NCBI GenBank assembly: GCA_036023115.1
Contig: JAYKKT010000086.1
Span: 11,981,501-12,045,500, forward strand
Reading direction: 5' to 3'
From: Brasenia schreberi
Taxonomy: Eukaryota > Streptophyta > Magnoliopsida > Nymphaeales > Cabombaceae
DNA length: 64,000 bases
Shown: piece by piece, positions 48,006-59,420 of the stretch
Numbering within the stretch: position 1 is the stretch's first letter
Layout: the number at the start of each line of letters is the position of its first letter
Translations under genes and position numbers: made by a program
Notes under the pieces: generated by a model
The model's database searches: none
What the model was told of the DNA's origin: nothing
Seen by the model: the letters and a program-made list of their open reading frames with translations, nothing else

Positions 48006-48920
48006 ACCATTTATAATAAGGTCAAGGTTTATTTTATAACCTTTATCGATTATTAATCGAGATATACGTATTTATATCTTTTGGCACATAAATTTGAGAC
48101 ACTAAAAGCTTTTAAAGAATATAAGTAGGAAGTGAAAAATCAACTAGGGTATTCAATCAAAGTCTTAAGATCAGATAAAGGTGTTGAATATAACTCTACA
48201 GGATTTTTTGAATTCTATAAAGACTTTGGTATTTCACAGCAAAATACAATGCCTAGGACACCTCAACAAAATGGTGTAGTTGAAAGATATAACAAAACCT
48301 TGCTAAATATGACAAGGTCAATATTGGTTGATACCTCTCTACCAATGATATTTTGGGAAGAAGTAGTAAATACATTGGTATAAATAATCAACAGAGTACC
48401 ATGTAAAGTTGTATTCACTACACCATATGAGATGTGGTTTGGAAGAAAACTCAACCTAGGCCATCTCAGGAGGTGGGGATCTATTACACATGTAAAGATC
48501 ATTGATCAGTCTAGAGACAAACTAGACAGTAGGTCCTTCATATATATATTCATTGGATATCCTAAAGGTTCAAAGGGATATCGATTTTACAATAAGGACC
48601 ACGGACTAATTGAAAGTAGAGATGTTGAATTCTTAGAATACACTAAGAATGACATCCTAGAAAATAATGATGAGTATACTGATGATCTAATAAACCTAGA
48701 TCAATCATCATTAGAACCCATAGAAGATCTTCTTGAAACAACTGAAACCTTAAGTAGATATAAAAGGCCTAGGGTCACTCCATCCTACTTAAAGAATTAT
48801 CACACTTACCTTGTAGAAGAAGTGTATAATGCGGTCTATTTAGATGAGTTGACTGATAACTTCTTATCAGCAAGCTATGAACTCATTAAAAGCAACAGAC
48901 TGGGGGAAAGTCATAGATGA
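48006..48920 (+). pseudogene. Copia integrase
   Basis: FIDY near 48043 (first Asp, after a frameshift), then KVLRSDKGVEYNSTGF (second Asp) and TPQQNGVVERYNKTLLNMTR (Glu) in the open stretch 48132-48383. It continues with TTPYEMWFGRKLNLGHLRRW and IFIGYPKGSKGYRFYN (48432-48920). All three catalytic residues persist, but stops at 48054, 48129 and 48381 break the frame. Integrase would insert the cDNA; the 5-bp duplication fits this enzyme class. Confidence 0.9.
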
Positions 48921-48939
48921 GGAAATTTAATCCATTGAG

Positions 48940-49720
48940 AAAAACTAAGTCTAGGAATTGACTGATTTGCCAAAAGGAAAGAAAGTTATAGGGTGTAAAT
49001 GGGTTCTAAAAAAGAAATACAAGGTCGATGATTCAATCGACAAGTTTAAAGCGAGGTTGGTTGCAAAGGGTTTTTCTCAAAAAGAGGGGATAGATTATGT
49101 TGAGACATATTCTCTAGTTGTAAAATTTCAATCGATAAGAATAATCCTAGCAATATCTGCATATTATGATTTGGACTTACATAAGTTAAATATAAAGACA
49201 ATATTTCTAAACGAAGATTTAGATGAAATCATATACATGCAACAGCCCGAAGGATTCATAGTTGAAGGCGAAGAAGATAAAGTATATAGGTTGAGAAAAT
49301 CCCTATATGACGTGAAACAATCACCTCGCCAATGATATTTGATCTTTTAAAATGTCATTATAGAACTTGGGTTTGTGACTAATAAACTTGATCACTGTGT
49401 ATATGTTTGGAACAGTGGGAGCCACTTTGTCATCCTATCATTATATATAGATGACATATTGTTGACTAGGAATGACAATGAGATGATTGTCAAAACCAAG
49501 TCATAGTTAAACTCAAAGTTCAAAATGAAGGATATGGGAAAAGCATCCTATATCCTGAGTATAAAGATCTCTCGAGATAGAGAATCTAAACTCTTATACC
49601 TGAGTTAGGAGAGAGATATCGATTATATCCTCAAAAAGTTTAAAATAGGTGAATGCAAGTCTGCTGTTACACCTGTTGTAAAAGGGGTTAAACTAAACAA
49701 GGTTGATTGTCTCGGTGAAG
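48940..49720 (+). pseudogene. Copia reverse transcriptase
   Basis: DLPKGKKVIGCKWVLKKKYK, FKARLVAKGFSQKEGIDYVE, IYMQQPEGFIVEGEE and LRKSLYDVKQSPRQ lie in the open stretch 48958-49335. After a TGA, LDHCVYVW and the active site SLYIDDILLTRND follow at about 49440. YIDD is intact. The usual ETF/SPV is ETYSLV. Stops at 49336, 49506 and 49606. Confidence 0.9.
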
Positions 49721-50405
49721 AAGACGATAAGCCTAATGCTCCTTATGCATAAGTTGTGGGTAGTTTGATGTATGTTATATTGCGTATAAGACCTGATATC
49801 AGCTTTACTGTTGGTCTTTTAAGTAGATAACAAAGTAATCCTATATGGCAGCATTGGATAGCTGTAAAAAGGATTTTAAGATATCTGAAAGGAACAAGAG
49901 ACTTGAAACTATGTTTTCAAGCAGATGAACTGAAAGTGGTAGGATACTCAGATGCTGACTTTGCTGGAAGCAAAGATGACAACAAATCTACCTAAGGTCA
50001 AATATTTTTATTTAGAGGTGGTGTTGTTTCTTAGGTATGTAAGAAATAGGGTTGTATAGCATTGCATACACAGGAAGCTGAGTATGTGGCTTGTTGTATG
50101 GCTGCAACGAGTGTTGTTTGGATAAGTCACTTCATATATGATTTGAAGTTGGAAATAACTGATGAGCCAATTGTCATGAACTGTGATAATAACGCAACAA
50201 TTACTCATATCAAGAGTGGAGCTGATTGCTCAAAAAGCAAGCATATAATGGTTAAATACCATTATGTTCATGATATGGTTATGAGAAAGGAAATATCCAT
50301 CTCATACATGCCAACAAATGATATGTTGGCAGACCCCTTGACTAAAGACATAACAGAGGAACTTTTCTCAAAACATGTTACGAATATGGGTTTGAGGTAT
50401 GTTTG
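49721..50405 (+). pseudogene. Copia RNase H and polyprotein end
   Basis: SLMYVILRIRPDISFTVGLL, LRYLKGTRDLKLCF and GYSDADFAGSKDDNKST, then in the open stretch 50062-50406 HTQEAEYVACCMAATSVVW, MNCDNNATITHIKSG and NDMLADPLTKDI, which is the conserved Copia C-terminus. Several TAA/TAG codons interrupt (49750, 49827, 49994, 50032). The protein would have ended with LRYV at 50403. Confidence 0.9.
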
Positions 50406-50533
50406 ATTATTGTGTAGGGAAATAACCACACAACAGATAGTGATTGCAGTAACAATCATGAAACGACATTACTAGGTAAACCCTGCAAAAGTGAGAGAAA
50501 AACCTGTATGTCAGTACACTTAGCTCGAATGGC

Positions 50534-50544
50534 CAAGTGGGAGA
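50534..50544 (+). other. Polypurine tract of the Copia element
   Basis: aagtgggaga directly precedes the 3' LTR at 50545. Confidence 0.75.
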
Positions 50545-50970
50545 TGTTAGACTGTGGCAATTCTTGGCAACCCAACACAGGTAACGGTTGGACTGGCCAT
50601 CCAACCATTACCCGTGTTTATGGTTACAAGTAAGATTGTCATAACAACAAAATCGTAACAATCATACCATTACCAAAAATCACGGTAACCATCCGGATAC
50701 AAAGGCTCTTGAAGAGGAAAGCCCAGCAGGATAAACCGGGAAAAGGAGGAGCTCACACTGCTCTATAAATACAGAGCAGTGCATATAATTACATATATAC
50801 TTAGACTGAAAAAAATACACACATTTTTCTTGGAAAAAGTCCATTGTGAGGAAACCTCAAACCGAAGCCAATATCACATTCATCTTCCGCTACAGGCGTA
50901 CCTAGAAGAGCTCAACAGCAATGAACCTAAAGCTCGAAAAAAGCAAGAATCAGGCAAACAAATCCCTTCA
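50545..50970 (+). repeat. 3' LTR of the Copia element
   Basis: TGTTAGACTGTGG...CAAATCCCTTCA, 426 bp, followed by aatag. TATA palindrome at 50756-50781 (CACTGCTCT / AGAGCAGTG). Confidence 0.93.
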
Positions 50971-50975
50971 AATAG

Positions 50976-52390
50976 TTCATTCGACCACCCACCTTTAAAA
51001 GCATTTTTACATCAAAAGAGATTCCTTGAAGTAGAAAATAAAGTTGCTTCTATATTTTCTATGGAACATTAAGAGACCCTCTTGTTCGATGGCTTGAAAG
51101 CTGCACAATTCAGCAACTCATTTTCAGATCCCCCGACCTTGCGTGAAGCCTTTCAGGTTTTCGTCGGTAGAAATCCAATAGTTCTCGGGTGCCCTCGCAC
51201 GTTACCCAGCCAACCAGCCCGTGGAACACTTGAACGATTGTAGGAAATGATCAGTGAAGGAAGGGTGCCATCTCTACTTTTCTGATATGTGTAGTTAATG
51301 ATTTTTAGGGCTTGGAAAACTTGGGGCACTCATCTGTTAAATGCAAGTATTTCATTTTCTTAACAAAAGCTTGCGAGTGTGCACCTAGCGTGTTAGCTTA
51401 ACTAGCAGGGGGCAGAGAAGCCTTGTTGTAGGTGTTGATTGAAGTGCATCCGTGTGTTAGGCTTGGGTATCCCTTTGTAACCAAAGCGTTAGCCCCCCTT
51501 GTTTGCTTTAAGCTTCGGCCTTCCTTTTGTAAGAAAAAGAAAAACTGGGGCCGACAGTTTTAATTTGCTGATACTTCGTCATTAAATTTTCTCCTTTTAT
51601 ATCAATGTAGCCGGAATGATTTCTGTGTAATGAGTGGGCCATGGAGTTCAAGTAGCTTTTGAATAATTGCCCCCCTCCCTCATTATTCTCGTTAGTCAAT
51701 GTAGACTGACTGCTATTTTTGTCAGATGCAGCATATCGTCGTTATGAGAAAAGAATCTGATCCTTTTTGCTCTCTCCATGTCTGGGTTACCGTGCTCTCT
51801 TTCTCTCTCTCTCTCTCTCTCCGATTAAAGCAAACATGCTTATGCATCGTTCTTTTGCAGTCATAGGTAAACCTATTAATGCTTACATTGCAGAAACTAT
51901 GTATTACATTGGAGCACCTTACACCTATGAACTGAAAACGATGAGAGTATTCTTGATAAAACATGATAGCCGCTGCGACACCAAAACCAAGGGTTATCCC
52001 TTTAGTCATTATTGTGATTGTTAACATTAACTCTAAACCAATATAATCATATTTCATTTTCCTTTCAAGAAGTTTTCAGGCATTTCTATGTCTCTTTTAA
52101 GCGCTCATTATCAAATTCTTTACTCATTATCTTGCCAGAACTCTATTTGGTTGCCAGTCCAAAAGTCCAAAACACCTTATGTGCATCTATTGTTTTGATT
52201 GTCTTAACTAAGATGAAGTGTCTTATGCATGCTATTTAAAAGCAAACATGCAAAGAATTTGCATAAACCTTGAATTGAAGGGATTGATGTTAGAATGAAG
52301 ATTCTCTTTTTAGAAGAAAGGTAAAATCAAGGGAATGAATCGATGTATTAATTAAGGCTCATAGTGCACAAGTTAAAATTGGTGCAGGAG
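50976..52390. other. No recognised gene
   Basis: Flank of the Copia element. A (TC)n run lies near 51798-51822. The open frame 52057-51722 (minus, 111 codons) crosses this run and has no motif. Confidence 0.4.
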
Positions 52391-52399
52391 ACATCTATA

Positions 52400-52770
52400 A
52401 GAAATATAAACTGTAAGTACTTAAAAATCCAAAAAGATGGCACTGGATGGAAATATCACATAAAATTGATATAGATTGGCTAAAGTTAGTAGATGCATAG
52501 AATGTCTTGTGTGACAAGAAGAGATTTATGACATCACCTGCATTATTCTATTGATACCGAGCATTGAGTAGTAAAGCATGACATGCGCAAAGATGTTTGT
52601 GGAAGAAAAGTTGTTGAGGTGGATGCACGTGCATAGAAGAAAAATTGGCATGACAATAACATAAAGTAAAATCAGAGAAACAATTTTAAGTGGTTATGAT
52701 ATTCGGAGAGATGGTGTCGAGAAATTAGATGATACATCAAAATAGGCAGAAATTGGGTGGACACTCAAAC
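52400..52770 (+). pseudogene. Highly decayed RTE-type LINE 3' fragment
   Basis: Read with frameshifts, IDWLKLVDA, stop, NVLCDKKRFMTSPALFY, then EKKLLRWMHVHRRKIGMT and RRDGVEKLDD line up with the INAGWLKYRGASVILCDKKI, EMKILRWISGRTRK and EDKMREYCLRWFG region of the copy ending at 63345. Similarity is weak at base level. The call relies on order and spacing. Confidence 0.5.
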
Positions 52771-52887
52771 AAGCTTGTAGAGTCCGTGATTTTCTTGGGC
52801 TGGCAGAAATTGAGACCCTACTTGTGAGCAACTAGGCTACACAATAGGCCAATTTGGCCTGAGCATGACGCAGTTATAGTAAGCACT

Positions 52888-53160
52888 TTGAACCACCATA
52901 TATATGCCAACTGAGTCGGACTCTTTTGAGAATCAATGCTTGTTTCACTAGAAAAGGAGCTCCATCTGAAGTCAACTCGTCATTAAGCTCACTAAGCTTG
53001 ATGAGTCCATAAATAATCTTAATTTAAACCACTATGTGCCAACTGAGTTGGACTCTCTCGAGAATCTGCTTGTTTCACTAAAAGAGGAGCTCGATCGGAA
53101 CGGAGCTGGGCTTATTAAGCTCAATGAATCCAGAATGTTATTATATATAAATAAAATATC
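52888..53160. repeat. Local tandem duplication, about 140-bp units
   Basis: ATGCCAACTGAGTCGGACTC...CTTGATGAGTCCA (about 52900-53010) is repeated as GTGCCAACTGAGTTGGACTC...CTCAATGAATCCA (about 53035-53132). A further short duplication of AACTTTCAGCCATTTAACTC follows at about 53179 and 53228. Confidence 0.8.
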
Positions 53161-53249
53161 TTTGAGAGCACAAATGCCCAACTTTCAGCCATTTAACTCT
53201 TGGCTTAACCTGGTCTCGAGATGCCTAACTTTCAGCCATTTAACTCTCT

Positions 53250-54926
53250 CGGTCCAAGAGCTGCATTTTCAGAACCGGGACTATGAGAAGGGACTCTTGG
53301 AACACCAGGGGGCAGGTATATTTGCCAATGAATCTGGCCTATATATGTAAAATAACCTTGTGAGCACAATTTATATATTTGCGCTTCAAGATTTGAACCC
53401 TAGTTGGTTGCAAGGTGAAAGAGAAGTTCAAATTTGTTAAAGCCTTAAATATGTGTGCCAGGGGTGGCTCAACACAAGTGGAGTCTTTAATGCAGATAGA
53501 TAAATTTTATTCTATGAAGCAATGTCAAAAGCAACTCAAAAGTAGAAGGAATGTACCTATAGTTTTCTTACTCTTAACTGTGTTACTTTTAATGTTTCTA
53601 CGTTTTGCATTATCGTTATTTAAACTTGAGATTGTCATCATTATTTGAACCAGTATACTTCCCATAGTCCTAGGTCCCCAAGATAAAATTCATAGCTCTG
53701 CCCCTGCTTGCCAGAGCTGAACATCAAAAGTGTTTTCACTCGTGAAGCTTCTTACGAAACAAGACGAGATGTTTGTGGCTGTTCATCTCGTTGTAAACTA
53801 GTTTTAACCTCTGTACCTAGGTTATGGACACATATCAGGTCGCCTTACCCTAAAAGGACCCTCTAAGAAAAAATAGTTTAAAAGTAGAATGTACAATATC
53901 TTATAAAGCATTAACACATCATTAATTTGAATATGATCAGAGATGAATAGCTCAATATACGAAGACGACCTAACTCACACAGGAAACGAGCTGGTTCAGC
54001 TTTTTCACCACCACTATAGGCAAGGCGATCATACTTCATGGTCAACTTTTTTTTTCTTTTTACAAGAGTCGTATGCACACACACAGTATCAATTCGTTGG
54101 CTTACTGTATCGCCTGTTACGGATAGATACACAACCATGGCCGGTGGCAAGCAAATGGAAAATGCATACCATCGTCTCTAATTCTAATAGCCAAGGATCA
54201 TACGCTAAATGACGGGTGTACCATGCAATGCGATGCCTTCAATTTGACTTCCCAAAAATGGTAAGTAAAAATTTGAACTTAAAAGATCAACTCTTATGTT
54301 CTAATAACACATATTTTATTTTACTCCGATACAAACATATAACTTGATGTTTATTGAAATATATCAAAATAAGGTAACATATCATGTTCAAAGTTTGAAG
54401 AAAAAATTTCCATAACTTATTAAAAGAAATCCTTTCATGGCATCATTTACCATACTTGGACAAATATGAGGATTCATTTGATGAGAATGGTTGGTACATA
54501 ATTTGAGTATGCCAATTACCCATGTAGAAGGTAAAAGCATATTTTTCAGATATTTGAATTTTTCCCTGAAAATTTTCCAATTTCTTTATTTATTCAATAA
54601 AATTCCCAAAAATATTCTACACTTCCGATATGGCAGGCTTTAAATTGACAATACATGATACATACTACGAGAGAGAGAGAGGCACGATTCACATTGTCAT
54701 GCGGTAGGCCACCAAGGATTACAGACTATCATTTCAGTATATCTTCAATTTAGCTTTTAATGGTTTCCGAAGAGAAGAAGCGCTCAAGCGTAGGTGGAGT
54801 ATATAAGTTGCTAAGCATTAAAAGAAAACAATGAACCCACATCCAAGTAGTTTGAATGTTCTTACAAGAAACAACACAAGGAAAATGAAGTAGACCACTG
54901 AACTCAGCAGCAGCAATTAGAAATGG
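53250..54926. other. No recognised gene
   Basis: AT-rich spacer downstream of the hnRNP-like gene. A minus-strand stretch 54960-54927 could be a short terminal exon of that gene (see findings); otherwise nothing is supported. Confidence 0.4.
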
Positions 54927-55133
54927 CTACATGGAAAGCATGTCAGCCATAAGACCATCCCTTAACATAACAAACAAATCAAATTTTCAAATTTTACCAA
55001 AGACAAGCATGGCATCAGAACTAAGACAGAATAGAGACAAAGCTAATCTAAGCATAGTGCAATTGAGGTATTAATGTGTTTGGCAGTGTTACATGGAAGC
55101 ATTAGAATCATGAGTTCATGACCATTCCAATTC

Positions 55134-55889
55134 TCACCTGCCCTTTGAACTTGCATCTTCAACCTCGTCATGTGATGATGAGAAAAGCTCAATGTACCGA
55201 CTCCCGATCATCATCCTGTCCTTGACCATAGCAGCTTTTGAATCATCCACGCTGGCAAACTCGACAAATGCTTCTCCAGTCATCCTTCCCTCTGAATTGT
55301 AAACGATACGCACATTGTCATCCGAAATGTGAAAGCCTTTGAAGAACTCCAGTATGTCCTCTTTGGTAGCAGAGAAAGGCAATCCCCTCAGTTTGAGAAC
55401 CCCAGTGTGCAGCACCGAGTCCTTTGTGTCATCATAAGATCTCGCCCTAGGCGGCCGGCGAGGAGAAATGCTCCTAGAACCCCCAACTTCGTTCGCAACA
55501 GCCTGGTAATATTCTTGCCTCTTGCCGCGAAAAACTTCGATATACCTCCTCCCCATGTTCCGCCTGTTCCTTTGAAGTGCAAAATCAACCTGGACGGGGT
55601 ACCCTAGCACGCAAAAAGCTTCACCACTGAAGCGGCCATTCTTGTGAACGAAAAGCACATCAATGATATCCAAACCAAGGAAGAACTCGGCGATATCCAA
55701 TTCGCTGCAATTGTAAGGCAATCCTCGCAATCGAACCACTGGGAATGGCCGAGACTGGCCGAAGAATTGGGACATGTATGGGGCATTCCCATACACAAAA
55801 CTGGGACCAGGAGAACTCCCATAATAGGAACTGGAATCCATTAAGCGCTGACGTTTCGACCCGTAATCATGCCCATCCCCACCATCCAT
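55134..55889 (-). CDS. hnRNP F/H-like RNA-binding protein with two RRM domains
   Basis: An intact 251-residue frame from ATG 55889. After a Gly/Ser/Tyr-rich N-terminus (SKRQRLMDSSSYYGSSPGPS) come two quasi-RRMs. RRM1 is about 50-122 (VVRLRGLPYNCSELDIAEFF, GRFSGEAFCVL, MGRRYIEVF). RRM2 is about 163-238 (VLKLRGLPFSATKEDILEFF, GRMTGEAFVEFASVDDSKAA, GSRYIELF). They are joined by an Arg/Pro/Ser linker. The LRGLP and GEAFVEF wording is that of the hnRNP F/H/GRSF family, whose members bind G-rich RNA and affect splicing. Nuclear action is inferred. It ends ...SSKGR with TGA at 55136-55134. That TGA lies in CAG|GTGAGA, a strong splice-donor sequence, so a downstream exon is possible. It is the only clean host gene in the window and has no disruptions. 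Confidence 0.93.
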   Translation of the reverse strand: MDGGDGHDYGSKRQRLMDSSSYYGSSPGPSFVYGNAPYMSQFFGQSRPFPVVRLRGLPYNCSELDIAEFFLGLDIIDVLFVHKNGRFSGEAFCVLGYPVQVDFALQRNRRNMGRRYIEVFRGKRQEYYQAVANEVGGSRSISPRRPPRARSYDDTKDSVLHTGVLKLRGLPFSATKEDILEFFKGFHISDDNVRIVYNSEGRMTGEAFVEFASVDDSKAAMVKDRMMIGSRYIELFSSSHDEVEDASSKGR

Positions 55890-55895
55890 GTATTT

Positions 55896-56470
55896 CCTTC
55901 AGTTCCCGAAAACCCAAAACCAAGAGAAAGGATAACCCACCCGTTAATAGGCGAAAACCACCCACCCGTCTAAAACTAAACAAATCTACCTCAAGATTTC
56001 GAGGATTTCCAACACCCACCAACATTTTTCTCCACAAAACTTAAATATCCCCAGAAAATGAATAGCGAAAACACGAACTCAAAAGCGAAATAGATTCCTA
56101 ACCCTAATTTATTGCATAATCCCAAATCGAACGGCAGCAAACACGATGCAACCGAGAAAATTAACTTTGAAAGTAAACTTAAACATAAGAAAATTACAAA
56201 AGAGAGCAACTCTACGATAAATTGCAACGATTACGAGGAAGTAAAGCAGGGTCGAAAGAGGAATCCTAGAAACACGAAACCCGCTTACCCTCTGGAGTAC
56301 ATACTGATTGCCCCCCAATTTGTTCCTTCCCCCAGTACCTTCGATCCTTGCTTAGTCGGAGCCCTAACGGTGAAAGGTCGGCTTCTAGCAAACGTGGATT
56401 GGTATCTCCATCCTCTTCCTTGCGCACCTTCGGTTCTAGGGTTTCAAACCTGTTGTGAATAATTAATTGA
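55896..56470 (-). promoter_or_regulatory. Probable 5' UTR with an intron, and promoter side of the hnRNP-like gene
   Basis: On the minus strand AGAGG|GTAAGC at 56288 is a good splice donor. A T-rich stretch ending TGAAG|GAAATACATGG gives a plausible acceptor at about 55897, seven bases before the ATG. A leader exon could then lie at about 56289-56460. 5'-UTR introns are common in plant genes for RNA-binding proteins. No TATA box was identified. This is an inference from splice-site words only. Confidence 0.4.
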
Positions 56471-57690
56471 TAGAGAAGGATGAATTTAAGGATGTCAAAG
56501 CATCGGACTGGATCTGAAATTCGATCGTATCCGAATCCGAAATCAAAAGCTGAGTACTTGAGAATAGAGGTAGCCCCATTGGGGCATGACACTAGACCCA
56601 ACACGATAACGACTCATAAAGGACCCAAAAGCACGTCAAGTCGAGGTTGACCTGTTTTGACACAAACAAGAAACAAAGCCAATGGATGAAAACTTTTTAT
56701 CGAAGTGGATGAAAAGAGAGGACATGAGGTCATCAAGGATACCCCACTCCATTCCTTTACCCTCCCATAATCGAGCCAATACATGTACAATTGATTGCTA
56801 GATGGTTAGGAGCATATAAAGTTTGGGCATCGAGGCACGAGTAATTCATCCAGAACCAAAGACAAAGGAGATGTGAAAAACCTTGAGGACCTCTCAAGAA
56901 ACCGTTAGAGGAAGAATGTCAACAATGGTCGACATCGAAGAACCCATGATAGGCAAAAGCATACTAGGGCCCAATTCAAAACAAATGCGGTTTGGAAGCA
57001 AAAGTTAAAAGAAACACATAAAAGCCTAATTCGTATTTATAGGCCACCAAATGGAACTAAGTAAAGAGGAGAATCTTTAAAATGCATGAAATATCTGTCA
57101 GAAAATTTTCAGCTTAAGCATTTAATGAAACACGACTTACCTCCTTGATAGATCTCTAACACAAGTCATAGGAGGGCAACATGTTATCGCTGAAATATGT
57201 AACATGAAAATCTCTGGAGTGGTATTTGAGATAAGTCATGAAGAGGGGTTTGAGGTGCTTGCAAGTAGTTAATGACAATTGAAGTATAATGGAACATCAA
57301 ACTTACTCTCAAGGCACTAAGATAGTAGAAAGTGGACAACATGGGCTTAAAGTGGGAGAACGTCTTATAAGCACGAACCAACAAATTACTGAGTCGTTCT
57401 AGAACCATCTTAGAGCTTGCATAAAAAGAGAGAAGGGGAGCATGAGGGACACACACACACAAGTAGAATTTGCTCATTGTTCAATTCTTTCATTCTTAGG
57501 AAATCTTCTGTAGCTTGCTAGTTCTAGTCATTTGTAATTGCCCTTCTTTTATTAATAAAAATTGTTGTTCCTTCCCTTGGAATATATCTTGCTAACCTTG
57601 TCATCTCGAGTGGGCTAGCCCCATCGAGATTTACCTTGTCTTCTCAAACCATAGCATGAAAGGCATTGGGATACATTTAGATGGATTCTT
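56471..57690. other. No recognised gene
   Basis: Upstream flank of the hnRNP-like gene. The 97-codon minus-strand frame at 57477-57184 has no motif. A plus-strand aataaaaattg near 57550 is an isolated poly(A)-like word. Confidence 0.4.
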
Positions 57691-57699
57691 TGGGACTCG

Positions 57700-59420
57700 T
57701 TATTGTTGCCTAGGCCTTACCCCATAACCTCTGAGAGTTTATGTTCTTTAGCATGCTGCACACTTCGTAGAAGCATCCAATGGAGCAATTTGTGCCATTT
57801 GGATTGAGTTGCTCCCAATGACAAGTAACCTCATGTTGGAAATTTTCATGAATAGCTTGTGCAATCTTCATAAATATTGATGAAGTATAGGTCATCCTTA
57901 TATGTATCTGAAATCATGATGAAACCCTCAATCTTACATTAAGCATTGAAATTAGTACTTATCTTGGTGAAACTGCATCTATAAAAATTTAGACATTTAC
58001 TTTCTTGTACTTAATTATATCACGAAAGGTCTCTAAAAATTCTATCCATTTGGCATGCCTATTGTTCTATTTGCTTTGGCCCTTCAAATGCTTCAAGGAT
58101 TCTTGATGGGTATGAATCACAAACTCTTTCTCCAAAAGATAGTATTACCAAGTCTCCATTGTTCAAATTAGGGTTTAAAACCTCCTTTGTAAGCTAAATA
58201 GTTCAAGTGTGTTTCCCTAAACTTATCATTAAAATATGCAATGAGGTGACCTTCTTGCATTAGAACAACTCCAATACCAACTATAGATTTGTCGCTCTCC
58301 GCCTTGAATTTCTCGAAAAAGTCGGGTAAAAGAAGAATTTGTCTCATGTTCAACTTTTCATTACAACTCGGAACTACATTGGATCAATTCTATCCACGGG
58401 AATTATCTCTTCTTCTTCATGCACTCAGTTAATAGTGCTAGGAAGGTATTGAAATTCTGTACAAATCTTTGATAGAAAGACACCATGCTATGAAAACTTC
58501 TTACTTCAGCAACGTTTAAAGGAGTAGGACACTCCTTAATCACTCCTTTTATACCTGCTATAGAAAAGGGAACTAAAATATGATCTTCAACCCTCACGTC
58601 ATCTTCCTTGGTGAGCTATTGCAAATGACAAGGGCAAATATATTTCACAATGACCATATTTAATTTCTTTATTTGATTAGTAGATGCCACATTTATATAA
58701 CAAAGGCGCATAGAGTGTAAAAGATATTTTTCTGCTATTCATCATCCATCTTCATTTTGATATTCATATTACATTGAATAACAATCAATTCTCCTTCATT
58801 TATGTATTGAACAAATTCTTCTCTCAATTCCTATAAAACACCTTTTGTTTTTACTTTCAATTTCATCTTTTGAATTTGAATGACTATCACCTTCTTACTT
58901 GGATGTTCATAAGCTATATCTCTATACTAGAAGCATTTAATGTTTCAGGTTCTAGGGGTTGATTGCACATCTGCTACCTTATCCTTTCTCTTAGAAGTAA
59001 TGAAGTTTGTCTTGCTTTGATCATACTTTTTCCTCCTATTGAGGCCTTCAAATTGAAGGTGATGGTGTTGACAATGTTAAGTTAGTTGTCTTGCTCATCT
59101 TGACTACTTGTATTGTGTTTCAGCTCTCGGTTCCAACTTGAATATGTCATCTAGAAAGATATATGTTTGCAGCTCCATCATATCATAAATTTCTTTATTC
59201 ATGACATGAAAAAATCCAACAATAGTATGTTCCTTAGGTTTTCATAAGTCATGTCTCATTTTTAACATCTCATGCTCCTTTACTGTCTTCAACAAACATT
59301 TTTCATTGTTGCAAGGTTCACAATTTGATGTACAACTATTCCTTGCAATAATCTAGGATGAATGGTTTCTCTATGATTAACTTTATAGTCTTCCAAACAT
59401 TGTTTGGTTCTCTACCACAC
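57700..59420 (-). pseudogene. Degenerate Ty3/gypsy gag-pol with deletions
   Basis: On the minus strand: NKEIYDMMELQTYIFLDDIF (gag end, about 59205-59145); NIKCF, stop, YRDIAYEHPSKKVIVIQ (decayed zinc knuckle, about 58935-58880); then GIKGVIKECPTPLNVAEVRS and FHSMVSFYQRFVQNFNTFLA (RT C-terminus, 58597-58403). Next are FKAESDKSIVGIGVVLMQEG and HLIAYFNDKFRETHLNYLAY (RNase H start, 58353-58168) and weaker remnants to about 57700. Protease and most of RT are missing between knuckle and RT end. It is distinct from the chromovirus and from the relic at 36.5 kb. Confidence 0.8.

Larger units (their letters stand above)
44858..50970 (+). mobile_element. Complete, inactive Ty1/copia retrotransposon
   Basis: LTRs at 44858-45287 and 50545-50970, a perfect 5-bp target duplication aatag (44853-44857, 50971-50975), a PBS-like site, and polyprotein domains in copia order (gag, protease, integrase, RT, RNase H). 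Every domain carries stops or frameshifts, so it cannot encode its own proteins. The LTRs differ at scattered sites, indicating an old insertion. Confidence 0.95.

Noticed and set aside
55329..55844. Plus-strand open frames opposite the hnRNP-like gene
   Set aside because: Shadow frames of the conserved minus-strand RRM coding sequence.
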